From: Deltaproteobacteria bacterium
GTDB taxonomy: Bacteria > Desulfobacterota > Desulfobulbia > Desulfobulbales > SURF-16
Direction: 5' to 3'
Length of the DNA stretch: 64,000 nucleotides
Assembly: GCA_016219175.1 (NCBI GenBank)
Contig: JACRCD010000039.1
Coordinates: 186,001 to 250,000 of the forward strand
Made by a program: the position numbers and the translations under genes. Shown piece after piece: positions 8,736 to 18,513 of the stretch (position 1 is the stretch's first letter; each line of letters starts with the position of its first letter). A model generated the notes under the pieces. The model made no database searches and was not told the origin of the DNA. It saw only the letters and a list, made by a program, of their open reading frames with translations.

Positions 8736-9377
8736 ATGGCGACATACGAAACGAGTGCAAAAACCAAGGAAGCCTTAATCAATGCGGCGGGCGAGCTGGC
8801 GGCGGAGAAGGGCTTCGCTTCCGTTTCCACCCGGGCCATTGCCCTGCGGGCGGGCGAAAATGTCGGCAGCATCCACTATCACTTCGGCAGCAAGGAAAAA
8901 CTCTTCGAGGGTGTGGTGCGGACGGTGGTGCAGATATGGAAGGATAACCCGATCAGTGATCTGATCAGCCGCTATGACCCGGCCGGTCCGGAAGGACAGG
9001 CCCGGGCCATCCGGGCCATTGTCCAGCGCAATATCACCCTGCTCTTCGGCCGTAAAGCGCCCCGCTGGCATTGCCGGGTCATTTTCCAGGTCATGCAGAA
9101 CAAGGGGCCGCTGCGGGACATCTTTCAGACGGAAATCATCACCCCCTCGCATGGGGCCATCACGGCCCTGTTTCAGCGCATTAGCCCGGCCATCAGCGAC
9201 CGGGAGGCCTTTCTCCGTATCCTGATCATGAATACCCCGGTTTTTTTCCATGCCGACAACATGGGCTTCATTCTGGATTCACTGCACGAGGAGCGCTACA
9301 GCGACGATTATCTGCGGAAGATGGAAGACCTCATCGTGCTCCAGACCCAGCTGCTTTTGGGGTTGCCGCCCTGCTGA
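8736..9377 (+). CDS. TetR/AcrR-family repressor with CecR-like C-terminal domain
   Basis: 213 aa. The N-terminal helix-turn-helix is standard: residues 10-60 contain ALINAAGELAAEKGFASVS, then the recognition region ENVGSIHYHFGSKEKL. The C-terminal part (HCRVIFQVMQNKGPLRDIF) resembles the CecR/CerR C-terminal domain of TetR proteins that control efflux genes. It is followed after 128 nt by the RND membrane-fusion gene on the same strand, so it most likely represses the pump operon and itself. The inducer is unknown. Confidence 0.85.
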   Translation: MATYETSAKTKEALINAAGELAAEKGFASVSTRAIALRAGENVGSIHYHFGSKEKLFEGVVRTVVQIWKDNPISDLISRYDPAGPEGQARAIRAIVQRNITLLFGRKAPRWHCRVIFQVMQNKGPLRDIFQTEIITPSHGAITALFQRISPAISDREAFLRILIMNTPVFFHADNMGFILDSLHEERYSDDYLRKMEDLIVLQTQLLLGLPPC

Positions 9378-9505
9378 GGGGCAGGAAACAACGGGAGATG
9401 GGGGGAAGAGAGTGGAATTGACAATTCTTAACGGTACGCCACCCCGCGGCAAGATATACTGGCATCGGTTATTTTAGCATCATCTTATTTGAGGCATAGC
9501 AAATC

Positions 9506-10690
9506 ATGGAAACTTTTGACAAAATCAAACCGATCTTCTTGGCAGGCGTTCTGTCCGCCATACTTGCCCTGGCCGGCTGCGGCCAACAATCCTCCGGCAA
9601 GGGGCCGCCGGCGCCTGGCGGGCCCCCCGAGGTCGGGGTGGTGGTCGTGACCCCTGAAGCCGTTACTTTAACCACGGAGCTCTCCGGCCGCACCGCCCCC
9701 CGTCTGATTGCCGAGGTGCGGCCCCAGGTGGGGGGCATCATCCAGCAGCGGCTGTTCACCGAGGGTTCCGACGTGCAGGCCGGGCAGCTGCTCTATCAGA
9801 TCGACCCCGCCCTCTACCGGAGTGAACTTGCCGGCGCCAAGGCCGCCCTGGCCAGGGCCGAGGCCAATGTTGCGCCGGTCCGGCTCAGGGAGGAACGGTA
9901 TGCGGAGCTGGTAAAAATCAATGCGGTGAGCCGGCAGGATTTTGACGATACCCAGGCGGCGCTCAAGCAGGCCGAGGCGGAGATTGAAGCAGCCAGGGCC
10001 GCCCTGGAGACCGCCCGCATCAATCTGGATTACACCAGCGTCAAGGCGCCGATCTCCGGCCGTATCGGCCGCTCGTCGGTGACCACCGGCGCCCTGGTCA
10101 CCGCCAGTCAGGCAGAGCCCCTGGCCGCCATCCAGCAGCTCGATGCCATGTACGTGGATGTCACCCAGTCGACCGCCGAATTGCTGCGCCTGAAACGGAA
10201 CCTGGCCAGCGGCCTGCTGCAGGATGGCGGGGATGCCCAGACCAGGGTCACGCTGCTGCTGGAGGACAACACCCCTTATCCCCTGGACGGGGTGCTGAAA
10301 TTCTCCGAGGTTACCGTTGACCAGGGCACCGGCTCCGTCACCCTGCGCGCCGTCTTCCCCAACCCGCGGCACCTCTTGCTGCCGGGCATGTTCGTCCGCG
10401 CCATCGTCACGGAGGGCATGAGCAGCCAGGCGATTCTGGTGCCGCAGCGGGGGGTCACCCGCAACCCGGCCGGCAACGCCATGGTCATGGTGGTGGGGGC
10501 CGAAGAGAAGGTGGAACCGCGGGTCATCAAGGTCGTCCAAACCGTCGGCGACAGCTGGTTGGTAAGCGAAGGCTTGCAGGCCGGGGACCGGGTCATTCTG
10601 GAGGGGATTCAGCGAGCCCGGCCCGGCACGGTTGTCAAGGCGGTGCCCTTCGGCGCCAAGCCGGAAGCAGCTCCCGCTGCGGCAAAATAG
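9506..10690 (+). CDS. RND efflux membrane-fusion lipoprotein, AcrA/MexA type
   Basis: Periplasmic adaptor linking the inner-membrane RND pump to an outer-membrane channel. 394 aa. The N-terminus is a lipoprotein signal with lipobox LAGC (Cys near residue 25), followed by a Gly/Pro-rich linker. The family landmarks are present in order: the lipoyl half-motif (AEVRPQVGGIIQQRLFTEGSDVQAGQLLYQID, in two parts), an Ala/Glu-rich coiled-coil hairpin near 100-165, the second lipoyl half (YTSVKAPISGRIGRS), the beta-barrel and the membrane-proximal domain. The pump gene follows after about 265 bp that contain an inserted inverted-repeat element, so the operon may be interrupted but is probably still one unit. 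Confidence 0.93.
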   Translation: METFDKIKPIFLAGVLSAILALAGCGQQSSGKGPPAPGGPPEVGVVVVTPEAVTLTTELSGRTAPRLIAEVRPQVGGIIQQRLFTEGSDVQAGQLLYQIDPALYRSELAGAKAALARAEANVAPVRLREERYAELVKINAVSRQDFDDTQAALKQAEAEIEAARAALETARINLDYTSVKAPISGRIGRSSVTTGALVTASQAEPLAAIQQLDAMYVDVTQSTAELLRLKRNLASGLLQDGGDAQTRVTLLLEDNTPYPLDGVLKFSEVTVDQGTGSVTLRAVFPNPRHLLLPGMFVRAIVTEGMSSQAILVPQRGVTRNPAGNAMVMVVGAEEKVEPRVIKVVQTVGDSWLVSEGLQAGDRVILEGIQRARPGTVVKAVPFGAKPEAAPAAAK

Positions 10691-10731
10691 GTGGATAGGG
10701 GTTTAGTCTGTAGGGGGTTAAGTATTTAGGT

Positions 10732-10918
10732 ACAGACTAAAAGACTAAACACCTGAAAGACGAGGCTCTTGCAAAATAAGCAAAAGAGTGGTTCCTGTCA
10801 TTTCGACCGAAGGGGGAAATCTAATAAAATCTAGCAATTAAAGATTCCTCACTGCGTTCGGAATGACACACAAGTTCATTTTGCAAGAGCCTCAGACTAC
10901 AGACTAATAGACTAAACA
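10732..10918. repeat. 20-bp near-perfect direct repeats flanking an inverted-repeat element
   Basis: ACAGACTAAAAGACTAAACA (10732-10751) recurs at 10899-10918 with one mismatch, on either side of the element at 10762-10893. An inverted partial copy (GTTTAGTCTGTAG) lies at 10701-10713. These CAGACTAAA units may be older tandem repeats or a long target duplication. Confidence 0.6.
10762..10893. repeat. MITE-like element, copy 1 (GAGGCTCTTGCAAAAT ends)
   Basis: A 132-bp non-coding unit bounded by perfect 16-bp inverted repeats GAGGCTCTTGCAAAAT (10762-10777) and its complement (10878-10893). Inner arms (TGTCATTTCG and GGAATGACA) also pair, so RNA across it would fold into a long hairpin. A relative with the same ends lies at 17027-17188. 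Confidence 0.75.
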
Positions 10919-10956
10919 GCTAAACAGCTTATGTATGCTCCTGAAGGAGAAGTCTC

Positions 10957-13900
10957 ATGCCCCGTTTTTTCATAAATCGCCCTATTTTTGCCTGGGTAAT
11001 CGCCATCATGGTCATGCTGGCCGGTTTGCTGGCGATCAAGACCCTGCCGGTCTCCCAATATCCGCCCATCGCCCCGCCGCAGATCACCATCAACGCCATG
11101 TATCCCGGCGCCTCGGCCCAGACCGTGCAGGATACCGTCACCCAGGTCATCGAACAGAAGTTGAACGGCATCGACAACCTGATCTACATGTCCTCCGCCA
11201 GCGACTCTTCCGGCGCCGTGGCCATCAATCTGACCTTCAAGGCCGGCACCGACCCGAACATCGCCCAGGTGCAGGTGCAGAACAAGCTGCAGCTCGCCAC
11301 CCCGCTCCTGCCGCAGGTCGTGCAGCGCCAAGGCATCTCGGTGGTCAAGTCCACCAGAAACTTCCTGCTCATCATCGGCCTCGTGTCGGAAGACGGCTCC
11401 ATGGACCGCAACGGCCTGACCGATTACATGGTTTCCAACCTCCAGGACATCATCAGCCGGGTGGAAGGGGTGGGTGAACTGCAGCTCTTCGGCTTTCAGA
11501 ACGCCATGCGCATCTGGCTGAACCCAGCCAAGCTGAACAACTTTCACCTGACCACGAGTGATGTCATCGCGGCCGTGCAGGCGCAGAACGCCCAGGTTTC
11601 GGCCGGCCAGTTCGGCGGGACCCCGGCGGCGAAGGGGCAGCAGCTCAACGCCACCATCACGGCCCGCAGTCTGCTTCAGACCCCGGAGCAGTTCGACGCC
11701 ATCATCCTGCGCACCAACAGCGACGGTTCCACGGTGAGGCTCAAGGATGTGGCCGAAAGCAAAATCGGCACGGAAAACTATGACATGCAGTCCTTCTACA
11801 AGGGACAGCCGGTGGGCGGCATGGCCATCCGGCTGGCCGCCGGGGCCAACGCCCTGGACACGGGGGAGCGGGTCAAGGCCAAGATGGAGGAGCTGTCGAA
11901 ATACTTTCCGCCCGGCATGAAGGCGGTCTATCCCTACGACACCACCCCGTTCGTTAAGATCTCCATTGAAGAGGTGGTGCACACCCTGATCGAGGCGGTG
12001 GCCCTGGTTTTTATCATCATGTTCCTGTTTCTGCAGAACTTCCGGGCCACCCTGATTCCCACCATCGCCGTGCCGGTGGTGCTGCTGGGCACCATGGGCG
12101 TGCTATCGGCGGCCGGTTTTTCCATTAATACGCTCACCATGTTCGCCCTGGTCATTGTCATCGGCCTGCTGGTGGACGACGCCATCGTCGTGGTGGAGAA
12201 CGTGGAGCGGATCATGAGCGAGGAGGGGTTATCCCCCCATGACGCCACCATCAAGTCCATGGGCCAGATCACCAGCGCCCTGTGGGGCATCGCCACCGTG
12301 CTGACCGCGGTCTTCCTGCCCATGGCCTTCTTCGGTGGCTCCACCGGTGTTATCTACCGCCAGTTTTCCATCACCATCATCTCCGCCATGGTCCTGTCGG
12401 TGCTGGTGGCGATGATCCTGACCCCGGCGCTGTGCGCCACCCTGCTCAAACCCGTGGCAAAGGGGCATGAGGCCTGCGAATCCGGCTGGTATTGTCCTTT
12501 CTTCCGCTGGTTCAACAGGGTCTTTGACCGGGGCAGGAACATCTACGAACGAATCGTCGGCCGCTCCTTCGGTAAACCGGTGCGCTACCTGGTGGTCTAC
12601 ACCGCCATTGTCGCCGCCATGGTCTTCTTTTTCCTGCGTCTGCCCACCGCCTTCCTGCCGGATGAGGACCAGGGCTTCATCATCTGCCAGATTCAGCTGC
12701 CGGCCGGAGCCACCCAGGAGCGCACCATCCAGGTGATCCGGCAGATCGAGCACCATTTTCTGGAGAAGGAAAAAGAGGCGGTGGGCGCCATCATCACGGT
12801 CGCCGGTTTTTCCTTTGCCGGCCGTGGCCAGAACATGGGACTGGCGTTTGTCAAGCTCAAGGACTGGAAGCTGCGCAAGACCCCTGATCTCAAGGCGCCG
12901 GCCGTGGCGGGACGGGCCATGAAGGCCTTTTCGCAAATTCGTGATGGCATGGCCTTTGCCTTCTCCCCACCGGCGGTGGTGGAGCTGGGACAGGCCAACG
13001 GTTTTGACCTCCAATTACAGGACCGGGGCGGTTTGGGGCATGGAAAGCTGATGGAGGCCCGCAACCAGCTGCTGGGCATGGCCATGAAAAATCCGAAGCT
13101 GATCGCGGTGCGCCCCAACGGTCAGGATGACTCCCCGCAGTTCAAGCTGGATATCGATGATGTGCGGGCCGGGGCCCTGGGCATTACCCTGGCTGACATC
13201 AACAATGTTCTCTCCACCGCCTGGGGCAGCACCTACGTCAACGATTTCATCGAAAACGGCAGGGTCAAGAAGGTCTACCTCCAGGCCGACCCCAAGTACC
13301 GGATGTTGCCCGAGGATATCAACTCCTGGCATGTCAGCAACAAAAGCGGCCAGATGGTGCCGTTTTCAGCCTTTGCCAACGCCCATTGGCAGTATGGTTC
13401 GCCCCGGCTGGAGCGCTATAACGGCATTCCGTCGGTGGAAATCATGGGGCAGGCGGCGCCGGGGGTGAGTACCGGCGAGGCGATGGCTGAAATGGAAAAG
13501 ATGGCGGCCCAGCTGCCGGCGGGAATCGGCTTTGAGTGGACCGGCCTTTCCTACGAGGAAAAACAGGCGGGAAAACAGGCCCCGGCCCTCTATGCCATCT
13601 CGCTGCTGGTGGTTTTCCTCTCCGTGGCGGCCCTCTACGAGAGCTGGACCATACCCTTTGTCAATCTGCTCATGCTGCCGCTGGGCCTGGTGGGCGCGGT
13701 TACGGCGGTGACCCTGCGGGTGCTGCCCAACGACGTCTATCTGCAGATCGGTCTGCTGACCACGGTGGGGCTTTCCACCAAGAACGCCATCCTGATCATC
13801 CAATTCATCAAGGAACAGATGCATCAGGGCCATGAGTTGGTCGAGGCCACCCTGATGGCGGTGAAGATCCGGCTGCGGCCGGTCATCATGACCTCGCTGG

Positions 13901-14115
13901 CCTTTTTCTTCGGCACCCTGCCGTTGGCCCTGACCCGTGGAGCAGGGGCCGCGGCCCAGAACGCCATCGGCACGGCGGTCACCGGTGGGCTGCTGTCGGC
14001 CACCTTTATCGACCTGCTCTTTATTCCCTTTTTCTTTGTGTTGGTTTCCCGCCTGTTTGCCAGAAAACGGTATCCGGCGCCAGCAGTCAGCACCACTACT
14101 CCGGGGGGGCATTGA
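10957..14115 (+). CDS. RND multidrug efflux permease, AcrB/MexB (HAE1) family
   Basis: Proton-driven inner-membrane pump, 1052 aa, the normal HAE1 length. The N-terminus ([17 protein letters not shown]) is the first membrane helix; two large periplasmic loops follow helices 1 and 7. The proton-relay residues are present: [13 protein letters not shown] in helix 4 with the Asp pair, and [13 protein letters not shown] in helix 10 with the essential Lys. It forms the trimeric core of a tripartite pump with the upstream fusion protein and one or both downstream outer-membrane factors. The gene ends 1 nt before the first outer-membrane-factor ATG. Confidence 0.96.
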   Translation: MPRFFINRPIFAWVIAIMVMLAGLLAIKTLPVSQYPPIAPPQITINAMYPGASAQTVQDTVTQVIEQKLNGIDNLIYMSSASDSSGAVAINLTFKAGTDPNIAQVQVQNKLQLATPLLPQVVQRQGISVVKSTRNFLLIIGLVSEDGSMDRNGLTDYMVSNLQDIISRVEGVGELQLFGFQNAMRIWLNPAKLNNFHLTTSDVIAAVQAQNAQVSAGQFGGTPAAKGQQLNATITARSLLQTPEQFDAIILRTNSDGSTVRLKDVAESKIGTENYDMQSFYKGQPVGGMAIRLAAGANALDTGERVKAKMEELSKYFPPGMKAVYPYDTTPFVKISIEEVVHTLIEAVALVFIIMFLFLQNFRATLIPTIAVPVVLLGTMGVLSAAGFSINTLTMFALVIVIGLLVDDAIVVVENVERIMSEEGLSPHDATIKSMGQITSALWGIATVLTAVFLPMAFFGGSTGVIYRQFSITIISAMVLSVLVAMILTPALCATLLKPVAKGHEACESGWYCPFFRWFNRVFDRGRNIYERIVGRSFGKPVRYLVVYTAIVAAMVFFFLRLPTAFLPDEDQGFIICQIQLPAGATQERTIQVIRQIEHHFLEKEKEAVGAIITVAGFSFAGRGQNMGLAFVKLKDWKLRKTPDLKAPAVAGRAMKAFSQIRDGMAFAFSPPAVVELGQANGFDLQLQDRGGLGHGKLMEARNQLLGMAMKNPKLIAVRPNGQDDSPQFKLDIDDVRAGALGITLADINNVLSTAWGSTYVNDFIENGRVKKVYLQADPKYRMLPEDINSWHVSNKSGQMVPFSAFANAHWQYGSPRLERYNGIPSVEIMGQAAPGVSTGEAMAEMEKMAAQLPAGIGFEWTGLSYEEKQAGKQAPALYAISLLVVFLSVAALYESWTIPFVNLLMLPLGLVGAVTAVTLRVLPNDVYLQIGLLTTVGLSTKNAILIIQFIKEQMHQGHELVEATLMAVKIRLRPVIMTSLAFFFGTLPLALTRGAGAAAQNAIGTAVTGGLLSATFIDLLFIPFFFVLVSRLFARKRYPAPAVSTTTPGGH

Positions 14116-14116
14116 G

Positions 14117-15541
14117 ATGAACAAAATGTCAAAAAAACTATGCCTGTGCTTGGGTACAGTTCTTTGCCTGAGCGGCTGCGCGAACCTGGCCCCGCTTTAC
14201 AGCCGGCCTGACGCGCCCGTGCCGGATGCCTGGCCGGAAGGCCCGGCTTTGCAGGAGGACGTGGCCCAAACCGGCAAAATTGCCGCCGGCATTGGTTGGC
14301 AGGAGTTCTTTCTTGATCCGCGTTTGCAACAGGTGATTGGCCTGGCCCTGGAGAACAATCGCGACCTGCGGGTGGCAACGCTCAACATCGAGCGGACCCA
14401 GGCCCAGTACCGGATCAGCCGCGCCGAACTGTTGCCCCGGGTGGACGCCACCGCCGACCACAGCAGCCAGCGCCAGCCGGAGGACCTCACCAGCAACGGC
14501 CAGGGCGAAACAAGCCATCAATACCGGGTCGGCCTCGGCGTCAGCAGCTATGAACTTGACCTGTTCGGCCGGGTGCGGAACCTGCGGGACCAGGCCCTGG
14601 AGCAGTATCTGGCCACTGAGCAGACCCGGCGCGCCGTGCGGATCAGCCTGGTCGCCGAGGTGGCCGTGAGTTATCTGAACCTGGCCGCTGACCGCGAGCG
14701 GCTGCAGCTGGCCCGGCAGACCCTGGAAACCCAGCAGGCCAGCTTCCGGTTGATCCAGCGCCGCTTTGAGCTTGGGGCCTCGTCCGAGCTCGACCTGCGA
14801 CAGGCGCAAACCAGGCTGGATGCGGCGCGGGTAGATATCGCCCGCTATACCACCCTGGTGGCCCAGGATGAAAATGTCCTCAACCTGCTGTCCGGCGCTC
14901 CGATTCCTGATGAATTGTTGCCGCAAATCTTGACCGAGGCTCCCGGCCCCGTGCAGGATATCAGACCCGGCCTGGACTCCGGGGTGCTGCTTGACCGCCC
15001 CGATGTGCTGGGGGCCGAGTACCAGCTCCGGGGAGCCAATGCCAACATCGGCGCGGCCCGGGCCGCCTTTTTCCCGCGCATCACCCTGACCGGCTCCGTC
15101 GGTTTGGCCAGCGACGAGCTGGCCGGGCTCTTTAACTCCGGCTCGGGGGCCTGGGTTTTTGCGCCAAAGTTCACCGTGCCGATCTTTGACGCCGGCCGCA
15201 ACCAGGCCAATCTGCGGGTAGCGGAGGTAGACCGTGATCTCGCCGTGGCCCGCTACGAGAAGACCATCCAGACCGCCTTCCGGGAAGTAGCCGACGCCCT
15301 GGCCCAGCGCACCACTATTGACGGGCAGCTCGCCGCGCAACAGTCGCTCACCGGGGCCACCGAAGCCAGTTACCGCCTCTCCCAGGCCCGTTATGAAAAA
15401 GGGATCGACAGCTACCTCATTGTCCTTGATTCCCAGCGGGCGCTTTACGGCGCACAGCTGGAGCTGATAGGTACCCGTTTGATCCGGCTGCTGAACCTGG
15501 TAACCTTGTATAAAGTGCTGGGAGGCGGAGCCGCCGGATGA
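14117..15541 (+). CDS. RND outer-membrane factor lipoprotein 1 (OprM/NodT type)
   Basis: Outer-membrane channel of the pump, about 474 aa. ATG 14117 lies 1 nt after the pump stop; ATG 14126 (MSKKLCL) is an equally good start. The lipobox is LSGC (LCLSGCANLAP). Two OEP repeats follow, each with the Ala-rich coiled-coil arms of TolC-like proteins and the typical SYELDLFGRVRN and VPIFDAGRNQANL segments. Its stop overlaps the start of a second outer-membrane factor, which is unusual because pumps normally have one channel gene. Confidence 0.93.
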   Translation: MNKMSKKLCLCLGTVLCLSGCANLAPLYSRPDAPVPDAWPEGPALQEDVAQTGKIAAGIGWQEFFLDPRLQQVIGLALENNRDLRVATLNIERTQAQYRISRAELLPRVDATADHSSQRQPEDLTSNGQGETSHQYRVGLGVSSYELDLFGRVRNLRDQALEQYLATEQTRRAVRISLVAEVAVSYLNLAADRERLQLARQTLETQQASFRLIQRRFELGASSELDLRQAQTRLDAARVDIARYTTLVAQDENVLNLLSGAPIPDELLPQILTEAPGPVQDIRPGLDSGVLLDRPDVLGAEYQLRGANANIGAARAAFFPRITLTGSVGLASDELAGLFNSGSGAWVFAPKFTVPIFDAGRNQANLRVAEVDRDLAVARYEKTIQTAFREVADALAQRTTIDGQLAAQQSLTGATEASYRLSQARYEKGIDSYLIVLDSQRALYGAQLELIGTRLIRLLNLVTLYKVLGGGAAG

Positions 15542-16995
15542 TGATCTCAACAAGAAGCAAGTTGTTCAGCAGGACTAGGGCCGCCGCACTGGTCGGGGCG
15601 GTGCTTGCCGGCCTGGGCGGCTGCGCCGCTGTCGGCCCTGATTACGCTCCGCCGGCGGGCAGCGTCCCTGTTGCCTGGCACACGGAGTTGCGCGAGGGGT
15701 TGGCCGCCGAGGCCCTGGCCCCGGAGCTGCTGGCCCGCTGGTGGACGACCTTCAATGATCCGCTTCTTGCAGATCTGATCGAGCAGGCGGTCAATAATAA
15801 TCTTGATCTGCGGCAGGCCACAGCCAGGGTGCGCGAGGCCAGGGGGCGCCGGGGCATCAGCCGGGCCGGACAGTTCCCCGTGGTCGATGCCTCCGGCTCG
15901 GCCGGCACGAGCAAGAGCAGCGGCAATGCGGAAAGCAGGGATTTCTTCTCCCTGGGCTTTGATGCCGGCTGGGAAATCGATCTCTTCGGCGGGGTGCACC
16001 GCTCAGTGGAGGCCGCCGAGGCGGAGCTGGCCGCAAGCAAAGAGGACCTGCGGGACGTGCTGGTGTCGCTGACCGCGGAGGTGGCGCTGAATTATCTGGA
16101 TACCCGGACCCTGCAGGCTCGGCTTACCGTGGCCGAGGCTAACCTGGAAATCCAGCAGCAGACCTATGAGCTCATCGAATTGCGTTCTCGGGCGGGGCTA
16201 AGCGATGAGCTGGCCCTGCAGCAGGCCCGCGCCAATCTGGAAAACACCCGGGCGCAGATTCCCGCCCTGCGCGGCAGCCTGGAAGAGGTTAAGAACGGGT
16301 TGGCTGTGCTGACCGGCAGGGCCCCCGGCGGCGTGCACGAATTGCTGGCGGAAATCAGGCCTCTTCCTGTCCTTCCGCCCACCGTGGCGGCCGGCATCCC
16401 GGCCGAAACCCTGCGGCAGAGGCCGGACATCCGCCGGGCGGAACGGAGTCTCGCGGCCCAGACCGCCCGTATCGGCGTGGCCGCCGCGGATCTCTATCCC
16501 AAACTGCGGCTGGCCGGCTCCATCGGCTTGGAATCCCTCAAAGCGTCTGACCTGCTCAACTCCGCCAGCGAGACCTGGAGCATCGGGCCTTCTGTTTCCT
16601 GGAACATTTTCGACGCAGGCGCCATCCGGCAAAATATTGAGGTGCAGTCGGCCCTCCAGGAGCAGGCCCTGCTGGCCTATGAAGCCGCCGTGCTGGGCGG
16701 ACTGCGGGAGGTGGAAAACGGACTCTCCGCCTATGTTGAGGAGCAGCTGCGCCGGCAGCGGTTGCTGGCCGCGGCGGACGCGGCCCGGCAGGCCGAGTCC
16801 CTGGCGGAAAACCAGTACCAGGCCGGTCTGGTTGATTTTACCACCGTGCTGGACGCCCAACGCTCACTGCTCTCCCTGGAGGACCAGCTTTCCATAAGCG
16901 ACGGCGCGGTCACCGCCAACCTGGTCCGGCTGTATAAGGCCCTGGGCGGCGGCTGGGAGGGAATTGCGGATTTCGGATCGCGGATTGCGGATTAG
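15538..16995 (+). CDS. Outer-membrane factor lipoprotein 2 (OprM/NodT type)
   Basis: 485 aa. Starts in an ATGATG that overlaps the stop of the previous gene by 4 nt. Lipobox GLGGC, then VGPDYAPP, the standard start of mature NodT-family lipoproteins. Both OEP halves are present (WEIDLFGGVHRSVE and WNIFDAGAIRQNI). The last residues (EGIADFGSRIAD) come from a short GCGGATT-type repeat, so the native end was probably ALGGGW. It sits between the RND pump and a MacAB-type exporter and could serve the latter, which would explain two channel genes in a row. Confidence 0.92.
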   Translation: MMISTRSKLFSRTRAAALVGAVLAGLGGCAAVGPDYAPPAGSVPVAWHTELREGLAAEALAPELLARWWTTFNDPLLADLIEQAVNNNLDLRQATARVREARGRRGISRAGQFPVVDASGSAGTSKSSGNAESRDFFSLGFDAGWEIDLFGGVHRSVEAAEAELAASKEDLRDVLVSLTAEVALNYLDTRTLQARLTVAEANLEIQQQTYELIELRSRAGLSDELALQQARANLENTRAQIPALRGSLEEVKNGLAVLTGRAPGGVHELLAEIRPLPVLPPTVAAGIPAETLRQRPDIRRAERSLAAQTARIGVAAADLYPKLRLAGSIGLESLKASDLLNSASETWSIGPSVSWNIFDAGAIRQNIEVQSALQEQALLAYEAAVLGGLREVENGLSAYVEEQLRRQRLLAAADAARQAESLAENQYQAGLVDFTTVLDAQRSLLSLEDQLSISDGAVTANLVRLYKALGGGWEGIADFGSRIAD

Positions 16996-17026
16996 TGTCC
17001 GTGATGAAAATAAACTTTTTACGAAT

Positions 17027-17188
17027 GAGCCTCTTGCAAAATGACGACAATGATGTTTCGTCATTCCGGGCAAGCGCAGCGCGACCCGGAATCCATTGCG
17101 CTTTCTTGATTCCGGCTGGAGTTTATCCTTGCGGAAGCGAGGGCCGGAATGACGAGGACGATTACATTGTTCATTTTGTAAGAGGCTC
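17027..17188. repeat. MITE-like element, copy 2 (GAGCCTCTTGCAAAATGA ends)
   Basis: 162 bp with 18-bp terminal inverted repeats (17027-17044 and 17171-17188, 17 of 18 matching). The outer ends match copy 1 at 10762-10893 but the interior differs. Internal arms TCGTCATTCCGG and CCGGAATGACGA add further pairing. It fills the gap between the second outer-membrane factor and the MacA-like gene. Confidence 0.75.
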
Positions 17189-17215
17189 GAATTCATCAAC
17201 TTACAGGTACGGATC

Positions 17216-18511
17216 ATGAGCAACGCAGAGATGAACCCGAGCGCCGAGAAAAAGAAAGCAGCCCCCCTGAAGCCTTCCTCCGGCCGGCGCCGCTACGGAA
17301 AGTGGCTTGTTCCGGTGGTGCTGCTGGTGCTGATCCTGGCCCTTGGCAGATGGTTTTTACTGACCAGCAACAATACGAAAATTCAATACAGGACCGCCGA
17401 AGCGCAACGGGGCGATCTCACCGTCACCGTCACCGCCACCGGTAATCTGGAGCCGACCAACCAGGTGGAGGTGGGTTCCGAGGTGTCCGGTACCATCGCC
17501 ACCGTACCGGTGGATTACAACGACTTTGTCAAGGCTGGCCAGGTTTTGGCCCGGCTGGACACCACCAAGTTGGAGGCCCAGGCCAGACAGTCGCAGGCGG
17601 CGGTGGAGTCGGCCCAGGCCAATTTGCTGCAGGCCCAGGCCAGTGTCCTGGAAGCCGGTAATGAGATGGAGCGGCTGGTCCGTGTCCGCCAGTTGAGCAA
17701 TGGCAAGGTGCCTGCCGCCCAAGAGCTCGATGCGGCCGAGGCAACGCTCAAGCGCGCCAAGGCGGATGAGGCCATGGGCCGGGCGCAGATCGCCGAGGCC
17801 GAGGCGAAGCTCCGGGTGGACCAGACCAATCTGGAAAAGGCCACCATCGTCTCGCCCATCAACGGCGTTGTGCTTAAACGCAGCGTGGAGCCGGGCCAGA
17901 CCGTGGCCGCCTCATTGCAGGCCCCGGTTCTTTTTACCCTGGCCGAGGATCTGGCCAAGATGGAGCTGCAGGTGGATGTGGACGAGGCGGACGTCGGGCA
18001 GGTGCGGGAGGGACAGCAGGCCAGCTTTACGGTTGATGCCTATCCGGACCGGATCTTTCCGGCCCGGATTACCCAGGTGCGTTACGGCGCCCAGACAGCC
18101 GCAGGGGTGGTGACCTATCTCACCGTGCTCAACGTGGACAACTCCGACCTTTCCCTGCGGCCCGGCATGACCGCCACGGCGGATATTGTTGTCAAGCAGA
18201 TGCAGAATGTGCTACTGGCCCCGAGCGCGGCCCTGCGTTTCGCCCCGCCGCAGCAGGAGGCAAAGGCTGCTGGCACGGAGGGGGGCAGTCTGCTCGGCAA
18301 GCTTTTCCCCCGGCCTTCCCACACCAAGCCGAAAAAAGGCGAGGAGAGCGGCGACCGGAAAAAGCAGCGGGTCTGGACCCTGCGCGCGGGCCAGCCGGAG
18401 GCGGTTTTCGTGACCATCGGCGCCACCAGCGGCATCATGACCGAGGTGGTGAGCGGGGAGGTGTCACCCGGTATGCCGCTCATCATCGAAGCGGTCAGCA
18501 AAGAGAAATAG
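17216..18511 (+). CDS. MacA/HlyD-type periplasmic adaptor
   Basis: 431 aa. A basic N-terminus is followed by one membrane helix near residues 26-46 (LVPVVLLVLILALGRWFLL); there is no lipobox. Then come the lipoyl half (EVGSEVSGTIATVPVDYNDF), a coiled-coil hairpin near 110-200, the second lipoyl half (TIVSPINGVVLKRSVEPGQ) and barrel domains. A Lys/Pro-rich insertion near 350-385 is unusual and not part of the usual fold. The gene is 2 nt upstream of the ABC ATPase, so this is the adaptor of a MacAB-like exporter of peptides, macrolides or lipids. Confidence 0.9.
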   Translation: MSNAEMNPSAEKKKAAPLKPSSGRRRYGKWLVPVVLLVLILALGRWFLLTSNNTKIQYRTAEAQRGDLTVTVTATGNLEPTNQVEVGSEVSGTIATVPVDYNDFVKAGQVLARLDTTKLEAQARQSQAAVESAQANLLQAQASVLEAGNEMERLVRVRQLSNGKVPAAQELDAAEATLKRAKADEAMGRAQIAEAEAKLRVDQTNLEKATIVSPINGVVLKRSVEPGQTVAASLQAPVLFTLAEDLAKMELQVDVDEADVGQVREGQQASFTVDAYPDRIFPARITQVRYGAQTAAGVVTYLTVLNVDNSDLSLRPGMTATADIVVKQMQNVLLAPSAALRFAPPQQEAKAAGTEGGSLLGKLFPRPSHTKPKKGEESGDRKKQRVWTLRAGQPEAVFVTIGATSGIMTEVVSGEVSPGMPLIIEAVSKEK

Positions 18512-18513
18512 CC

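Noticed and set aside
14138-15553. 471-codon antisense frame over the first outer-membrane factor
   Set aside because: The plus-strand gene has clear OEP motifs; the antisense product matches nothing and begins inside the next gene.
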